A stretch of DNA of 38,307 nucleotides from contig JAZNLK010000145.1 in assembly GCA_045579055.1 (NCBI GenBank), positions 1-38,307 on the forward strand, given 5' to 3'. The position numbers and the translations under genes were made by a program. Of this stretch, positions 18,101 through 26,600 are shown in pieces; position 1 is the first letter of the stretch, and every line of letters starts with the position of its first letter. The notes beneath the pieces are model-generated. The model was given only the letters and a program-made list of their open reading frames with translations. It did not search any database and was not told where the DNA came from. Source of the DNA: SIG440 sp045579055 (GTDB lineage: Bacteria > Bacillota > Clostridia > Monoglobales > Monoglobaceae).

Positions 18101-21100
18101 AAGTCTTGGCGAATTTTATGGCGGTGAAGCTGACATTGTTGACCTTCCTGATGGACGTGTGAGAGTGTATTTTAGATGTAACAGAGGCTTTTTGTATTAT
18201 GTTGATTCCTATGACGGAGGAAAAACATTTGATATTGACAATCTTACAGCATCACAGTTTATGACACCTTCAACAGCCTTTGCAATTCAGCGTGATCCGG
18301 ATGAGGACAATGTTTATTACATGATGTGGCAATATGATGTGGCAACATCATCATTGACATATATTCAGTATCCCAGAAATCGTATGGCAATTGCGGTTAG
18401 TCATGACGGCTGTGAATCGTGGGAATATATTATGGAGTTTGAGAACCGAGGCTCCAAAGCAGGATTATGGTATGTCAATGCATGCATGCGTATTTATGAC
18501 GGACTGGTGTATGTCAATCACGGATATAGTGGAAATTACAGATTTTCGGATTTGGATTTGGTAAGTCAGGCAGTTTATGTTATTGACCCTGAAAGGATAA
18601 ATACAGTAAAGCGGTTCAGCGATGCCAATTATATAGAGCCGGATTTCTCAACGATTTATGACGAATATCCCAATCAGGCAGTTATTCCAAAAATAACGGG
18701 TACGGCAATGATTTACGGAAATAAGATTCCTGTGAGAATCGATGAAAAAGGAATGATTGAAGCCCGGGTTTTTGCAAGGGTTCTTGGTGCGGATATAACA
18801 GAGAGTGATGACGGAGTGAGCCTTTCAATAGGTGGTGGAAGGGTTGATGTGTCAAAAGGACAGAAGGCTTATCAGATAAATGGTGAGGAGTTCGCAACCG
18901 ATGAAATCTGTCTGTCCGAGGATGGGAAATATCTTAACGGAAGGGTGTTTGCAAAGATTTTTGGAAAGACCTATACTGAGACAGAATCATCAATGTTTAT
19001 TCTAAGTAAAAATATTTCGGAAGTATATAAAGCAGAGATTGAAAACCTTGTTTCAGGTGTTTCCGGCTCTCTTGAGGCTTGCATCGATGAATTTAAATCT
19101 ATTTCCAATGCCGATGAGTTGAAAGCATTCTTTGTGAAATACAAGCAACTTTTGAATCTGAGTACCGATTTCTCTGACAAATCCTATGAGAATATGTTCG
19201 GAAAGTATTGTGAAACAGATGTTGCGGCAATCTCGGATTATGAGGGATTGACGACAGTACTTGATTCACTTATCACCGACGAGACCGGCAGAGTGAAAGA
19301 ATTCCTTGAGGCGCTTAATGCTGCATCAGCAGAAGGGGACGGAGCAGTAATTGAGCAATTACTCACAGATACCTATGCAGATTTGATTTCGATTGATACA
19401 GGCGATGTTGTTGATTGGGATGCGGTATACAAAAGAATGACGGGAATCACGTATTACAGTATAGGTGACGTGGAAAACATATTCCGCTCATCTCTGGAAG
19501 CACAGCTTTTTGCGGAAAACGGAAGAAGTAATGAGGTTTCACTTTCCACAGTCAGCAATGGATTCAAAGGGTGGACGGAAATCAGCCATGGTGTATCCGG
19601 CGGAGCATCGGAAGTTTGCGAAAACAGTGAAAATGTTCTGGTGGTTTCCGCATACGAAGGCGTGACTGACAAAGGAGTTAAGACAGAGGTTGAAGCGGCT
19701 TTTGAAAAGGGCTTGGTATACTATGCTCCCGGAGCCTTTGATGAAAAGGTGACAGCAGACGGTGTGGCTTTGGATGCGAAAAATGGTACAGTGGTTTTCA
19801 GTGGTGGTGGAAGTTTGTCAATCACAGGTGACGGTGCCGCAATGTCCAACACGATTGTTACGGTTTTTGATGTGACAAAGCCTGAGGGAACATTTTCGGG
19901 AACATTTTCGAGTGGTTACAGCAAGGGAACAATTGAGTTTGATGCAGGAGGAACAAGTCTCGGTGAATTGCCTGATGAGTTAAAAGCGGCAGAGGCTCTC
20001 ACATATCGGGTTGAATGCTCAATGGGAAAAATGTCAGTTTATGTGAAAGCCAAGGATGCAGAAGACATGGAGTACTGTCTGCTTGGTATTGCAAGCATAG
20101 GCAACATTTCGAAAACAAACTGGTCGGTGAGTTTCGCCTCAAGTGATCTTTCGGCAGAAATATGGAATATTGGGGTGTATTCCGCTTTGGCGAGCGTCAG
20201 ATTTGATACATCAGAGCTGATTTTGCGTGACAATATATATTATTCGACAAAGGGCGAAGACGGACATACATGGGAAGACCTCATTGCCCATGATAAATCA
20301 GGACTTTCGGGAACGTATGATGTTGATGAAGAAGGAAATCTGAGACTTATCCGTGATGAAAATTCCACTGTTCAGGCGGTACTGAATCTGGGAACGGGAA
20401 GCCTTCTGACCGGAGGATTTGACCGTGCGGAGCTTGAGTTTACAATAAAAATGGATGACAAAATGTTCTTTTATTTCAATGATAATTCAGGGATGCGTTG
20501 CGGAGCGAATTTCCAGCCTACGAATATAAACGGAACGCCAACAAATTATCCCTACGGGTTTTCGGATGGATGTTTCTTTGATATAAAGTGGATTTCAACG
20601 GTTGCGGGCTATGATTCGGAAGGAAACCGAAAAACAAGTGTATGCGTGTATGCCAAAAAGCACGATGAAGAGGAGTGGGTTTGCCTTGCTCAGGAAATGA
20701 TTCTGAACCGGGGGATGCAGAAAACCCCAAATGTTCAGATATGCTTTCTGAACGGCAATACAAAACAGACCATAACATTATCTGATCTGAACCTGAAAAC
20801 TTACTGTAATCCTTCGGGAACATACAGTGCTACAAATCAGGTGGTGGATATGCCTGAAGCGGACTATGTTTATTCCTTTGATTATATGCGGATGGATGAT
20901 AATATTCCCACAATCTTCACAATTGGCGGCGAGGATTACGGACAGACATTTGTTCTTGACTATTACAGAATTTCAACCGATAAAACCTATTCGATGATTA
21001 TCGATATGGATATTGAGGAAGACAAATGGTACAGATTTTTTGGTAAGGTGAAAATGACTGAAGAAAAGGAATTCAGTTTGAATTCGTCAAAAACAATAAA

Positions 21101-21557
21101 GAACACAATTTCAATGTATGCTGAGGATGAGGATGGAAACATCACGGTGTTGTTTGAGGACTTGCCAATGCTCAGATGCATTGACTCAAATGGCATAAGG
21201 TTCGGGACGGCTGAAACTATAGATGCAGGATTTATGCTGAAGAATATCCGTATATACAACGGCAAGGCTCTTGATATTGTGGACGTGAATGTTGACGGAA
21301 GCACAGCAGAAGTAACCGTGGACTTCCTTAATGACGATGACATATTTGAAGGTCAGTCAGAGGTTTTTGTTGGTGCATATGAAGGCGAGACTTTCCTTGG
21401 GGCGGGAATGGATTCATTCAGCAATAATGTTGCCGCGTACGAGGCAAAGCGGTTGCAACTGAATGAAATTGATTTGTCAATGAGCGTTGAACCGACATTC
21501 AAGGTGTTTATGTGGCAGAACTTTGTTCCTGTAACAGCGGCGGCTCTGTGTGAATAA
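15102..21557 (+). CDS. Giant secreted protein with Asp-box propeller and long C-terminal extension, family B copy 2
   Basis: 2,151 residues. I choose ATG 15102, 9 nt after AAAAGGGG (15085-15092), rather than the TTG two codons earlier. Signal peptide MKRIILLLLCLSMLISSLSVSA, then AVD. Same plan as 6106-12597: ConA-like 20-220; Ig-like 221-302 and 303-392; duplicated module 398-504 and 519-636; third ConA-like domain 638-832 with a Ser-rich insert that again contains 'CEGD'; propeller 836-1179 (Asp box SDDEGRTW, 'EADIVDLPDGRVRVYFRC'); stalk-like 1184-1319; helical 'DEFKSISNADELKAFF' module 1324-1479; then beta-sandwiches and a terminal '..KVFMWQN' module near 2059-2151. No FRIP motif and no anchor. 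Unlike copy 1, it carries the putative AraC operator, so the two copies are probably controlled differently. It ends at a two-way terminator shared with araC. Confidence 0.93.
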   Translation: MKRIILLLLCLSMLISSLSVSAAVDDDAYDGVLEWCGYRWAVDCGNIGDLGLCSHGYIYIDDEDTMNFHLAPCANTAENFHRVEIPRGTEGFEEQIEWCEYFDVEYEMQVSSYGEGIGVQLFDPDMRIYLVLLEEGIQYHGADGYYIKNIALDNRWNKWRIEKRGMHLNLYLNDEVVLSYELPTLTYTDMTNGAIRFYATPSKNVAQSFKVRQLSTRQYSDMIEMTPAFDSVYEYGEKIDFCAKPTDSPEWVKYYVGDVCIGTATAETGYVYSAENMNIGSYNVRAVTSTGQYAVSRTVSVKKTQNVELSAPERIAYGESAEFSVTSASDIAIEYVDFYVNGQLTETVGEAPYLCNVDGLKVGTSSSYANVFFADGTCITSDTAYTEVETTNEGNFEILCEYDLSYDYFSGDGSVYVTDGYFKLELTHNEAGVTYAARDGYETYSSKAGTYYAIVSSGIADVYRDGQLAFSFYMPRCNDASSFEYSGVENVTLGGSGVKTELFFRNLNSEKQFTEENLNMGLYYSLEFDKTDSSSESILLFDGEYEISLKFNGKISALCQPMTEGEVSEKTVFDEVTPGYYRLTVYRGIAQLFRDNKFLCSFRAPKTAHKKTLRRVMAHSGTSTFVAIKNTDDVFYFDDDFEQDNVRDGLEYWYRIYGNTTAAISDGKISFVGSGTYVFDAVSENPELSFKMTLPEVEITDTESGSNGCEGDSDTSSAETVYEAAISVRYRDEYDNVRLTYSYSSKGNGVWMLTETEKGTTRVIAEASKTISTGEEHNCEILVDNNRFTFLIDGEKIFDGVNLTFLGNGKIAFSPISFGTITLDDFSYKGNGKANSGINYKYFNSSEINGTVEFYRNRDDGSVNAYLLEKQYTTNNKGETWTGPANARSAYQVLDLKSGNRLLISDWGGQTHADLRDADGNTIVSNSVVQSSTDDVVSDRHGMGGRLIQTRKVWGTKVDAAPRVLYVTSQGSEVRGTTTVYYSDDEGRTWSQSQTNMDYESLGEFYGGEADIVDLPDGRVRVYFRCNRGFLYYVDSYDGGKTFDIDNLTASQFMTPSTAFAIQRDPDEDNVYYMMWQYDVATSSLTYIQYPRNRMAIAVSHDGCESWEYIMEFENRGSKAGLWYVNACMRIYDGLVYVNHGYSGNYRFSDLDLVSQAVYVIDPERINTVKRFSDANYIEPDFSTIYDEYPNQAVIPKITGTAMIYGNKIPVRIDEKGMIEARVFARVLGADITESDDGVSLSIGGGRVDVSKGQKAYQINGEEFATDEICLSEDGKYLNGRVFAKIFGKTYTETESSMFILSKNISEVYKAEIENLVSGVSGSLEACIDEFKSISNADELKAFFVKYKQLLNLSTDFSDKSYENMFGKYCETDVAAISDYEGLTTVLDSLITDETGRVKEFLEALNAASAEGDGAVIEQLLTDTYADLISIDTGDVVDWDAVYKRMTGITYYSIGDVENIFRSSLEAQLFAENGRSNEVSLSTVSNGFKGWTEISHGVSGGASEVCENSENVLVVSAYEGVTDKGVKTEVEAAFEKGLVYYAPGAFDEKVTADGVALDAKNGTVVFSGGGSLSITGDGAAMSNTIVTVFDVTKPEGTFSGTFSSGYSKGTIEFDAGGTSLGELPDELKAAEALTYRVECSMGKMSVYVKAKDAEDMEYCLLGIASIGNISKTNWSVSFASSDLSAEIWNIGVYSALASVRFDTSELILRDNIYYSTKGEDGHTWEDLIAHDKSGLSGTYDVDEEGNLRLIRDENSTVQAVLNLGTGSLLTGGFDRAELEFTIKMDDKMFFYFNDNSGMRCGANFQPTNINGTPTNYPYGFSDGCFFDIKWISTVAGYDSEGNRKTSVCVYAKKHDEEEWVCLAQEMILNRGMQKTPNVQICFLNGNTKQTITLSDLNLKTYCNPSGTYSATNQVVDMPEADYVYSFDYMRMDDNIPTIFTIGGEDYGQTFVLDYYRISTDKTYSMIIDMDIEEDKWYRFFGKVKMTEEKEFSLNSSKTIKNTISMYAEDEDGNITVLFEDLPMLRCIDSNGIRFGTAETIDAGFMLKNIRIYNGKALDIVDVNVDGSTAEVTVDFLNDDDIFEGQSEVFVGAYEGETFLGAGMDSFSNNVAAYEAKRLQLNEIDLSMSVEPTFKVFMWQNFVPVTAAALCE

Positions 21558-21596
21558 AACGTAAGGACTAAAATAGAAAAATTGATATAGTGCCTC

Positions 21597-21650
21597 AAAA
21601 AGAGCACATTCCGATGCGGTGAATTTCCGTTTTTCAGAATGTGCTCTTTT
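21597..21650. terminator. Bidirectional terminator between 15102 gene and araC
   Basis: AAAAAGAGCACATTC (21597-21611) pairs with GAATGTGCTCTTTT (21637-21650), a 14-bp perfect stem over a 25-nt loop. T-runs follow on both strands (TTTTGTTGTTT on +, TTTTT on -). It serves the two convergent genes. Confidence 0.85.
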
Positions 21651-21655
21651 GTTGT

Positions 21656-22510
21656 TTAAAGAACTTTTTTAAGTTTTTTCAGGTATTGCGATGGGGTTTC
21701 GTTGTTTACACGTTTGAACACGAAGCTGAAATAGTTTGGGTCACAAAAGCCCAGTTCCCGGGAAACTTCGCTGATGTTCAGACCTTTTCGGAACAGTTCG
21801 ACTGCCTGAGTCAGCTTGATGTCAATATAGTATTTATGGAGAGACAAACCTGTGTGCTTTTTTATAAGGCTTTTTATTTTTGTGGGGCTGGCATTATGTA
21901 TTTTCGACATATGTTCTATTGTCATAAAGGTGTCTTTGTGAGTTTTCATACTGTCGGTAAGAGCAGAGAAAAGCATGGTGTCACGTGTGTTTGTAGCAGA
22001 GATTTTCTGGGGAGTTGCGTCACACAGAGAAAGTAACAAAAATTCTGTAAGGGTGCAGATTTTTGGTAAAAAAAGCGGACTGGACAGAAATTCCGGATGA
22101 TATGCGGTATAGTAATTGTCGGTTGTATTTATGCTGCTGTTGCTTCGACAGAAATCAATTATATTATTCATGGCATTTTGCAATGGTTTATTTAAAACAA
22201 ATGGCAGAAGTTTCAGTTTGTCTGTGGCTGAACCGGACAATGAGAAGGAAAGTATAAAGATTTCTGCACTTTTGCCTGAATCCACGCTGAGAGTGTGGAA
22301 TTCTGAGGGTTCATAAAGAATAAGAGAATTCTTTTTCAGATTATAAATGCTGCTTCCGGCGGTGGTGTTAATCTCGCCATCAACAACATAAACAAGCTCC
22401 CAGAAATCATAGTGTTCGTTGCCTGAAAAATGATTTTCGGGCAGATTCATATGGAAGATTGTGTAAAACTTTTCGATTGAAATATAATTATCGCAAAGAT
22501 AGCCTACCAT
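21656..22510 (-). CDS. AraC/XylS-family transcriptional regulator
   Basis: 284 residues. The ATG is preceded on the minus strand by AGAGAGG at about 9 nt. The N-terminal part (about 1-110) has the cupin-like sensing fold of AraC proteins: 'HYDFWELVYVVDGE', later 'LILYEPSEFHTL', a pattern matching sugar or small-ligand pockets. The C-terminal 100 residues form the paired helix-turn-helix: first helix region around 'IEHMSKIHNASPTKIKSLIKK', and second 'ISEVSRELGFCDPNYFSFVF' with the typical 'TPSQYLKK' end. The domain is complete and full length for the family. No receiver or kinase gene accompanies it, so it should respond directly to a ligand. It is divergent from the C2-E-D-A2 operon and convergent with the 15102 gene; matching operators occur before both. 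The ligand is not inferable. Dual action (activating targets, repressing itself) is inference. Confidence 0.95.
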   Translation of the reverse strand: MVGYLCDNYISIEKFYTIFHMNLPENHFSGNEHYDFWELVYVVDGEINTTAGSSIYNLKKNSLILYEPSEFHTLSVDSGKSAEIFILSFSLSGSATDKLKLLPFVLNKPLQNAMNNIIDFCRSNSSINTTDNYYTAYHPEFLSSPLFLPKICTLTEFLLLSLCDATPQKISATNTRDTMLFSALTDSMKTHKDTFMTIEHMSKIHNASPTKIKSLIKKHTGLSLHKYYIDIKLTQAVELFRKGLNISEVSRELGFCDPNYFSFVFKRVNNETPSQYLKKLKKVL

Positions 22511-22525
22511 TCTGAAACACCTCTC

Positions 22526-22554
22526 TGTCTGATTTCTAAGGTTTTGTGTCTAAT
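22526..22554 (+). promoter_or_regulatory. Candidate AraC-type tandem operator between araC and the 22697 operon
   Basis: TGTCTGATTTCTAAG (22526-22540) and a second half-site TGTCTAAT (22547-22554) are direct repeats 21 bp apart. The first equals the site at 14998-15012. The operator lies upstream of the operon promoter and also inside the expected 5' leader of araC, just before its ribosome binding site, so bound protein could activate the operon and block araC. Confidence 0.7.
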
Positions 22555-22560
22555 ATACCA

Positions 22561-22589
22561 TTTTTTAAAGAAGTTTTCCATGATATAAT
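22561..22589 (+). promoter_or_regulatory. Promoter for the C2-E-D-A2 operon
   Basis: An extended -10 TGATATAAT (22581-22589; the hexamer is a perfect TATAAT) has no real -35 (TTTTTT, 22561-22566). Its distance to the operator (58 bp from 15-mer start to -10 start; 37 bp from the second half-site) is identical to that at the 15102 gene. Expected start near 22596 gives a leader of about 100 nt. Confidence 0.6.
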
Positions 22590-22591
22590 TC

Positions 22592-22620
22592 ATACTAACA
22601 TAGGGAAACTATTTTGTCAA
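22592..22620 (-). promoter_or_regulatory. Promoter for araC
   Basis: Read on the minus strand: TTGACA (22620-22615), a 17-bp spacer and TAGTAT (22597-22592) preceded by TG at -14/-15. Expected start is near 22585. Its -10 lies two bases from the -10 of the rightward promoter, so the two cannot be occupied at once. Confidence 0.6.
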
Positions 22621-22676
22621 GAAAATATAATTTACAAATTTTCCCGCTTGACAATTTAAAAGCCATAATTTATAAA
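22614..22676 (+). promoter_or_regulatory. Inverted TTGACA pair and alternative rightward promoter
   Basis: TTGTCAAG (22614-22621) and CTTGACAA (22647-22654) form a perfect 8-bp inverted repeat. The right copy plus TATAAA (22671-22676) makes a TTGACA-17-TATAAA promoter for the operon, but its transcript would start about at the ribosome binding site (22683). It may be a basal promoter, or the repeat may be an operator. Confidence 0.35.
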
Positions 22677-22696
22677 AAATTCAGGAGGGTGATGAA

Positions 22697-23665
22697 ATGA
22701 AAAAAATCTTATCTTTTTGCATGGTGCTTGTGTTGCTTCTTACTGTACTTTCTGTGGGTGCATCCGGAGCAGATGTTCCTTTTGAAGAGGGAGCTGTTCT
22801 TTATGTCCAGAACTTCGAAAGTGAAGTCAATTCCTATCTTGTTGGTGATGGCGGAAATTATGTGGGCACAAAAATTACCGAAAACGATAATACATATATT
22901 GACCTTTCGGTGAATGCAAGATTCAAAACGGGAAATATTTCGGTTCCCGGCGGTATTCCTGAAAATTTTGCTGTTATGGTGGATATTTGTCAGGTGTCGG
23001 ATGCAGCGAAGTCCTTCGGTATCCAGATTTACACAACTGAGCGCCATCCCGTGAACTGGGGGTTTTCGGCGAATACTCTCGATCAGGGGGTCTGGTACAC
23101 CTATCTGACCGTGCGGACGGACGGGGCTTTGAAGGTTTACAGAAAAGAAAAAGGTACCGCTGAACCTTTTCGTGAGGCAATATATCACGGTGTAACGAGT
23201 ATTTCAGGTGTCACATCCGGAACATTTTCCACCGAGATTTATCTCAATGGCGGCGAGGATGTTGGTGCAGAATTCAGCACTACAAGATATTATCTTGATA
23301 ACATAATGCTCTTTACAAAAACCTTTGCGGATACAGATACCGTGAAGCTTTCGGTTGATGATGCAGAGGGCGGGAAAAAGGTTAAGGCATCGGTGAATAT
23401 AGTTTCTTCAATTGATGAAGGAAACCGGGGTGTGGTTTATCCGGTTATGATTGTTTTTGACAAGAAAGGAAAGGCGACAAAGATGTCAGCATTGACAGAA
23501 AGTGCAGTCTTTTCTTACGGAAATGAAAACCCGGTTTCGGTTGAGTTGATACTTAGCGACAGCGAATACCAAAAGGTTCGAGGTGGAACTGCAGAATTCT
23601 ATCTTTGGGAATCACCTCTGAGCTTCAAGCCTGTTATGGATGACTATTCCATAACCATTCAGTAA
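22697..23665 (+). CDS. Small secreted beta-sandwich protein, family C copy 2
   Basis: 322 residues. ATG 22697 follows AGGAGGG (22683-22689); an ATG at 22692 stops after two codons. Signal peptide MKKILSFCMVLVLLLTVLSV, cleavage near …GASG-AD. One ConA/LamG-like beta-sandwich at about 25-215 ('VLYVQNFESEVNSYL', 'NFAVMVDICQVSDA', 'YYLDNIMLFTK') is followed by the C-terminal module 218-322 ending 'AEFYLWESPLSFKPVMDD'. It corresponds to the second half of the 35645 protein. It is the first gene of a tight operon with 23692, 28309 and 31054, and directly follows the putative AraC-controlled promoter, so it is likely part of the same surface assembly. No enzyme motif is seen; it may be a binding or structural subunit. 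Confidence 0.9.
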   Translation: MKKILSFCMVLVLLLTVLSVGASGADVPFEEGAVLYVQNFESEVNSYLVGDGGNYVGTKITENDNTYIDLSVNARFKTGNISVPGGIPENFAVMVDICQVSDAAKSFGIQIYTTERHPVNWGFSANTLDQGVWYTYLTVRTDGALKVYRKEKGTAEPFREAIYHGVTSISGVTSGTFSTEIYLNGGEDVGAEFSTTRYYLDNIMLFTKTFADTDTVKLSVDDAEGGKKVKASVNIVSSIDEGNRGVVYPVMIVFDKKGKATKMSALTESAVFSYGNENPVSVELILSDSEYQKVRGGTAEFYLWESPLSFKPVMDDYSITIQ

Positions 23666-23691
23666 AGAAATCGGGAAAGGAGAAAATGAAA

Positions 23692-26600
23692 ATGACAAAA
23701 AAACTTTTGAGCGCAATTCTTTCTGTCGCATTGCTTTTCGCAATCCATGGAGCAATTCCCGTAAGTGCCGATGAAAATACGGTTATAGGTGGCGGTTATA
23801 TTGTGGAACAGGATTTCACAAACCCAGAGGATGACACGTTCAGAACGGTTTATCCGGCGGCTGTGGAAGACTATGTGGACTCGAAGGGTGATTTGGTGGA
23901 TTTGACACTTGATTCCACGGGTCAGAATGCATATTCTGCTGTTACCTTGCCAAACAGCGAAATAGATTTTGAAAAGCTTCCGTCGGAGTATACCGTGGAA
24001 TTGGACCTTAACGTAATCAATTGCTCGGCTCCTTTTATTGTGGGCTTCAATAATCCTTCGCTTGGAACAAATGCGGCATATGCTGTGAGATTTTTGCCCG
24101 GCGTATTTGCGGATCTGAAAGCTGATGCTGCAAATGCAAACTACCAGACGAAGGCGGTTTACGGAAATCCTGAGGTGAACAAGTGGTTCAACATAAGGAT
24201 TGAAATCAATGAGGAAAATTATAATCTTTCAACTCACAACGGAAATTCATCGAATAACGGTGTGTTCAATGTTTATTACAGAGAGCGGGGAACAGATGAA
24301 TGGTTGGTTTTGCCTGCGTATGTACAGGGTAATTTCGCAGAGCTGAAAAACTTCAGACCTCTTGCGTATATTTATGCTCAGTTGTACACATACTGCTCTG
24401 ATACAGGTATGTATTTCAAGGTGATGAATGATGGCGACAGAGGTTGCGTTACATATAGAGATGCGGAATTGAAGGTTCCCAACAACAAAACCGATGCACA
24501 TTATCAGGTGGACAACGTAAGGGTTTATGCTCCCGGCGTGTCTGTGGGCGGATTTCGTTTTGAAAGCAACGGTGAAACAGCAGATGCTGTTCCTGAAGGA
24601 GAAGTTGCTGCTGTGTTTGAAATGAATAATCTCACAGCAAAGGACGAAACTGTTTCAGCGGCGATTGCGGCATACAATACTGATGGAAAAATGGTGGCTT
24701 TCAGTGGATTTGAAACATTGACGCTTCCTCAGGGAACCTCCGGTGAATACAGCACACGGGCTATTGACCTTGAAGGGCTTGACAATGTGGAAAGAGTGGA
24801 GCTTCTGGTATGGGATTCTGCGGATGGAATGAGACCCATGGGAAAGTCAATGGTTATTGGAACGGCAAAAGGAACAGAAAGCTCAACAACGACAGCAAAT
24901 TTTGGAACAGCAACAACTGTTACAAGCCGTGAATATGATATTGAGTATCTTGACAGAGCGACAATTGCTGACAGAATTACTGTTGAAGGTGCAACGGATG
25001 CAGGTGTGGAATCTGAAATTGCATTCATTGTTAAAGGAAGTAATTCACAACAGACGGTATACGCAGGTCAGATTACAACCGATGAAAATGGTACCTTCAA
25101 AACAACCTTTGAAGTGAATTGCGACCTTCTTGATTCATCGGATACGGAAGTTACGATTTGCATTTCTGGTGCTGATGTGAATCCGAAGGTTATGAATATT
25201 CCCGCATTTTCGGATTGGTCAGAATTCAGAGCTGCTTTTGAAGAAATTGATTCTGCAGAGGACATGAAGAATTTCTATTCCAATTATGAAAAGAACCTTA
25301 CGTATTATAAGTCAGGCGAAAATTTGGCAACAACTGTTGATATATCCGACTTTACATCTGAAGACTGGAAAACTATGTTTGTTATTCTGGATAATACTGA
25401 CTATACAGATTTTGTAAATGCAGAAATTGTTAATGAGGCATACAGAATGGTTGGTGAATCATTCCTTTTGGTTGAACCGTTTCTTGATGCTGTAAATGCT
25501 GCCAAGAATACCGAAGGAGATTTGTCAGAAAAAGCAGAAGCAGTCAAGACCGCGCTTGAAACAAATTCTCCCATTGAGTTCAGCTACGGTGCGGCATCAA
25601 ACAAGCTGGCTGTGTGCGAAGTTTTGGCAGAAATACCCGATTTTGACACATTGGAAGAACTGGTCTTGGCATTCAATGAGGCTGTTTCGGCACAGACGAG
25701 CCTTGAAGAAAGTGCAATTTCAGGCTTCAAGGGAATCAACAGTTCAGAAAGTATGAAAGCCTTCTTTGCAAGCGAAAACGGCGTTACCCTGGGCGTTTCG
25801 GCATCGGATATTGACGAAAACGGTGATGACAAAGAATGGGAACCTATGTACAAAGCGTATGTGGCAAACAGCTGTGCTCAGGTGACAAATGTTGAAGAAA
25901 TGGCAACAGCAATCGATGCACTCAGAACATATTTGATTGATTTGGATGAGTTTTTGAAAAAAGCGGATAATGCAACCATGGCTGAAGAGCTTAAAGCCCT
26001 ATTGGAAGCAGATTACAGCGAAAATACCTATTTTGACAAGGAAATGTCAAAACTTAAAGCGGATGGAATGAATCTTGAAGGCGTAGGAAATAGTGATTAC
26101 TTCTATGCTAAGCTTCTGGAAAAGCTTTTGGAAGAAGATGCCTGTGGTTCAATTGAATCGGTTGCGGCAAAGTATGCAATGGCTAAAGCTTCACAGCAAA
26201 GTTATGAAGCTGAAGCGGTTGCTGCCCTCAACGGTGCAAAGGACAAGGACACGGCAAAGACTTTCTTTGCAGATTATGCTGAACTTTTCGGACAGAGTAA
26301 GGACTATACCCACAGGCAGATTACAGTATTCGGCGAGATAAATGAATATAAAGGAACGAATGTTGCGACCTTTGGTGAAGCAAAGACTGTCCTTTCTCAA
26401 CTGATTGCGGATGCTGTCACAATGACAGCGGTTCTTGATGAAATGAAGGCGGTGCCGGCAAACGAATGGCAGAACCTGAAAGAGTTGTTTGAGGGAGAGG
26501 GAGCAGAAGATGTGACGGTGATTGAACGCTACATCGGAAGTGTTGAAACTGCATCGGTTGCTGATGTTCGTGCCCTTTATCTGCGAATTATAAACAGCGG

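Noticed and set aside
22648..22676. TTGACA-17-TATAAA as the main operon promoter
   Set aside because: It matches consensus well, but its transcript would begin at the ribosome binding site; the extended -10 at 22581-22589 has geometry shared with the 15102 promoter. Kept only as an alternative.
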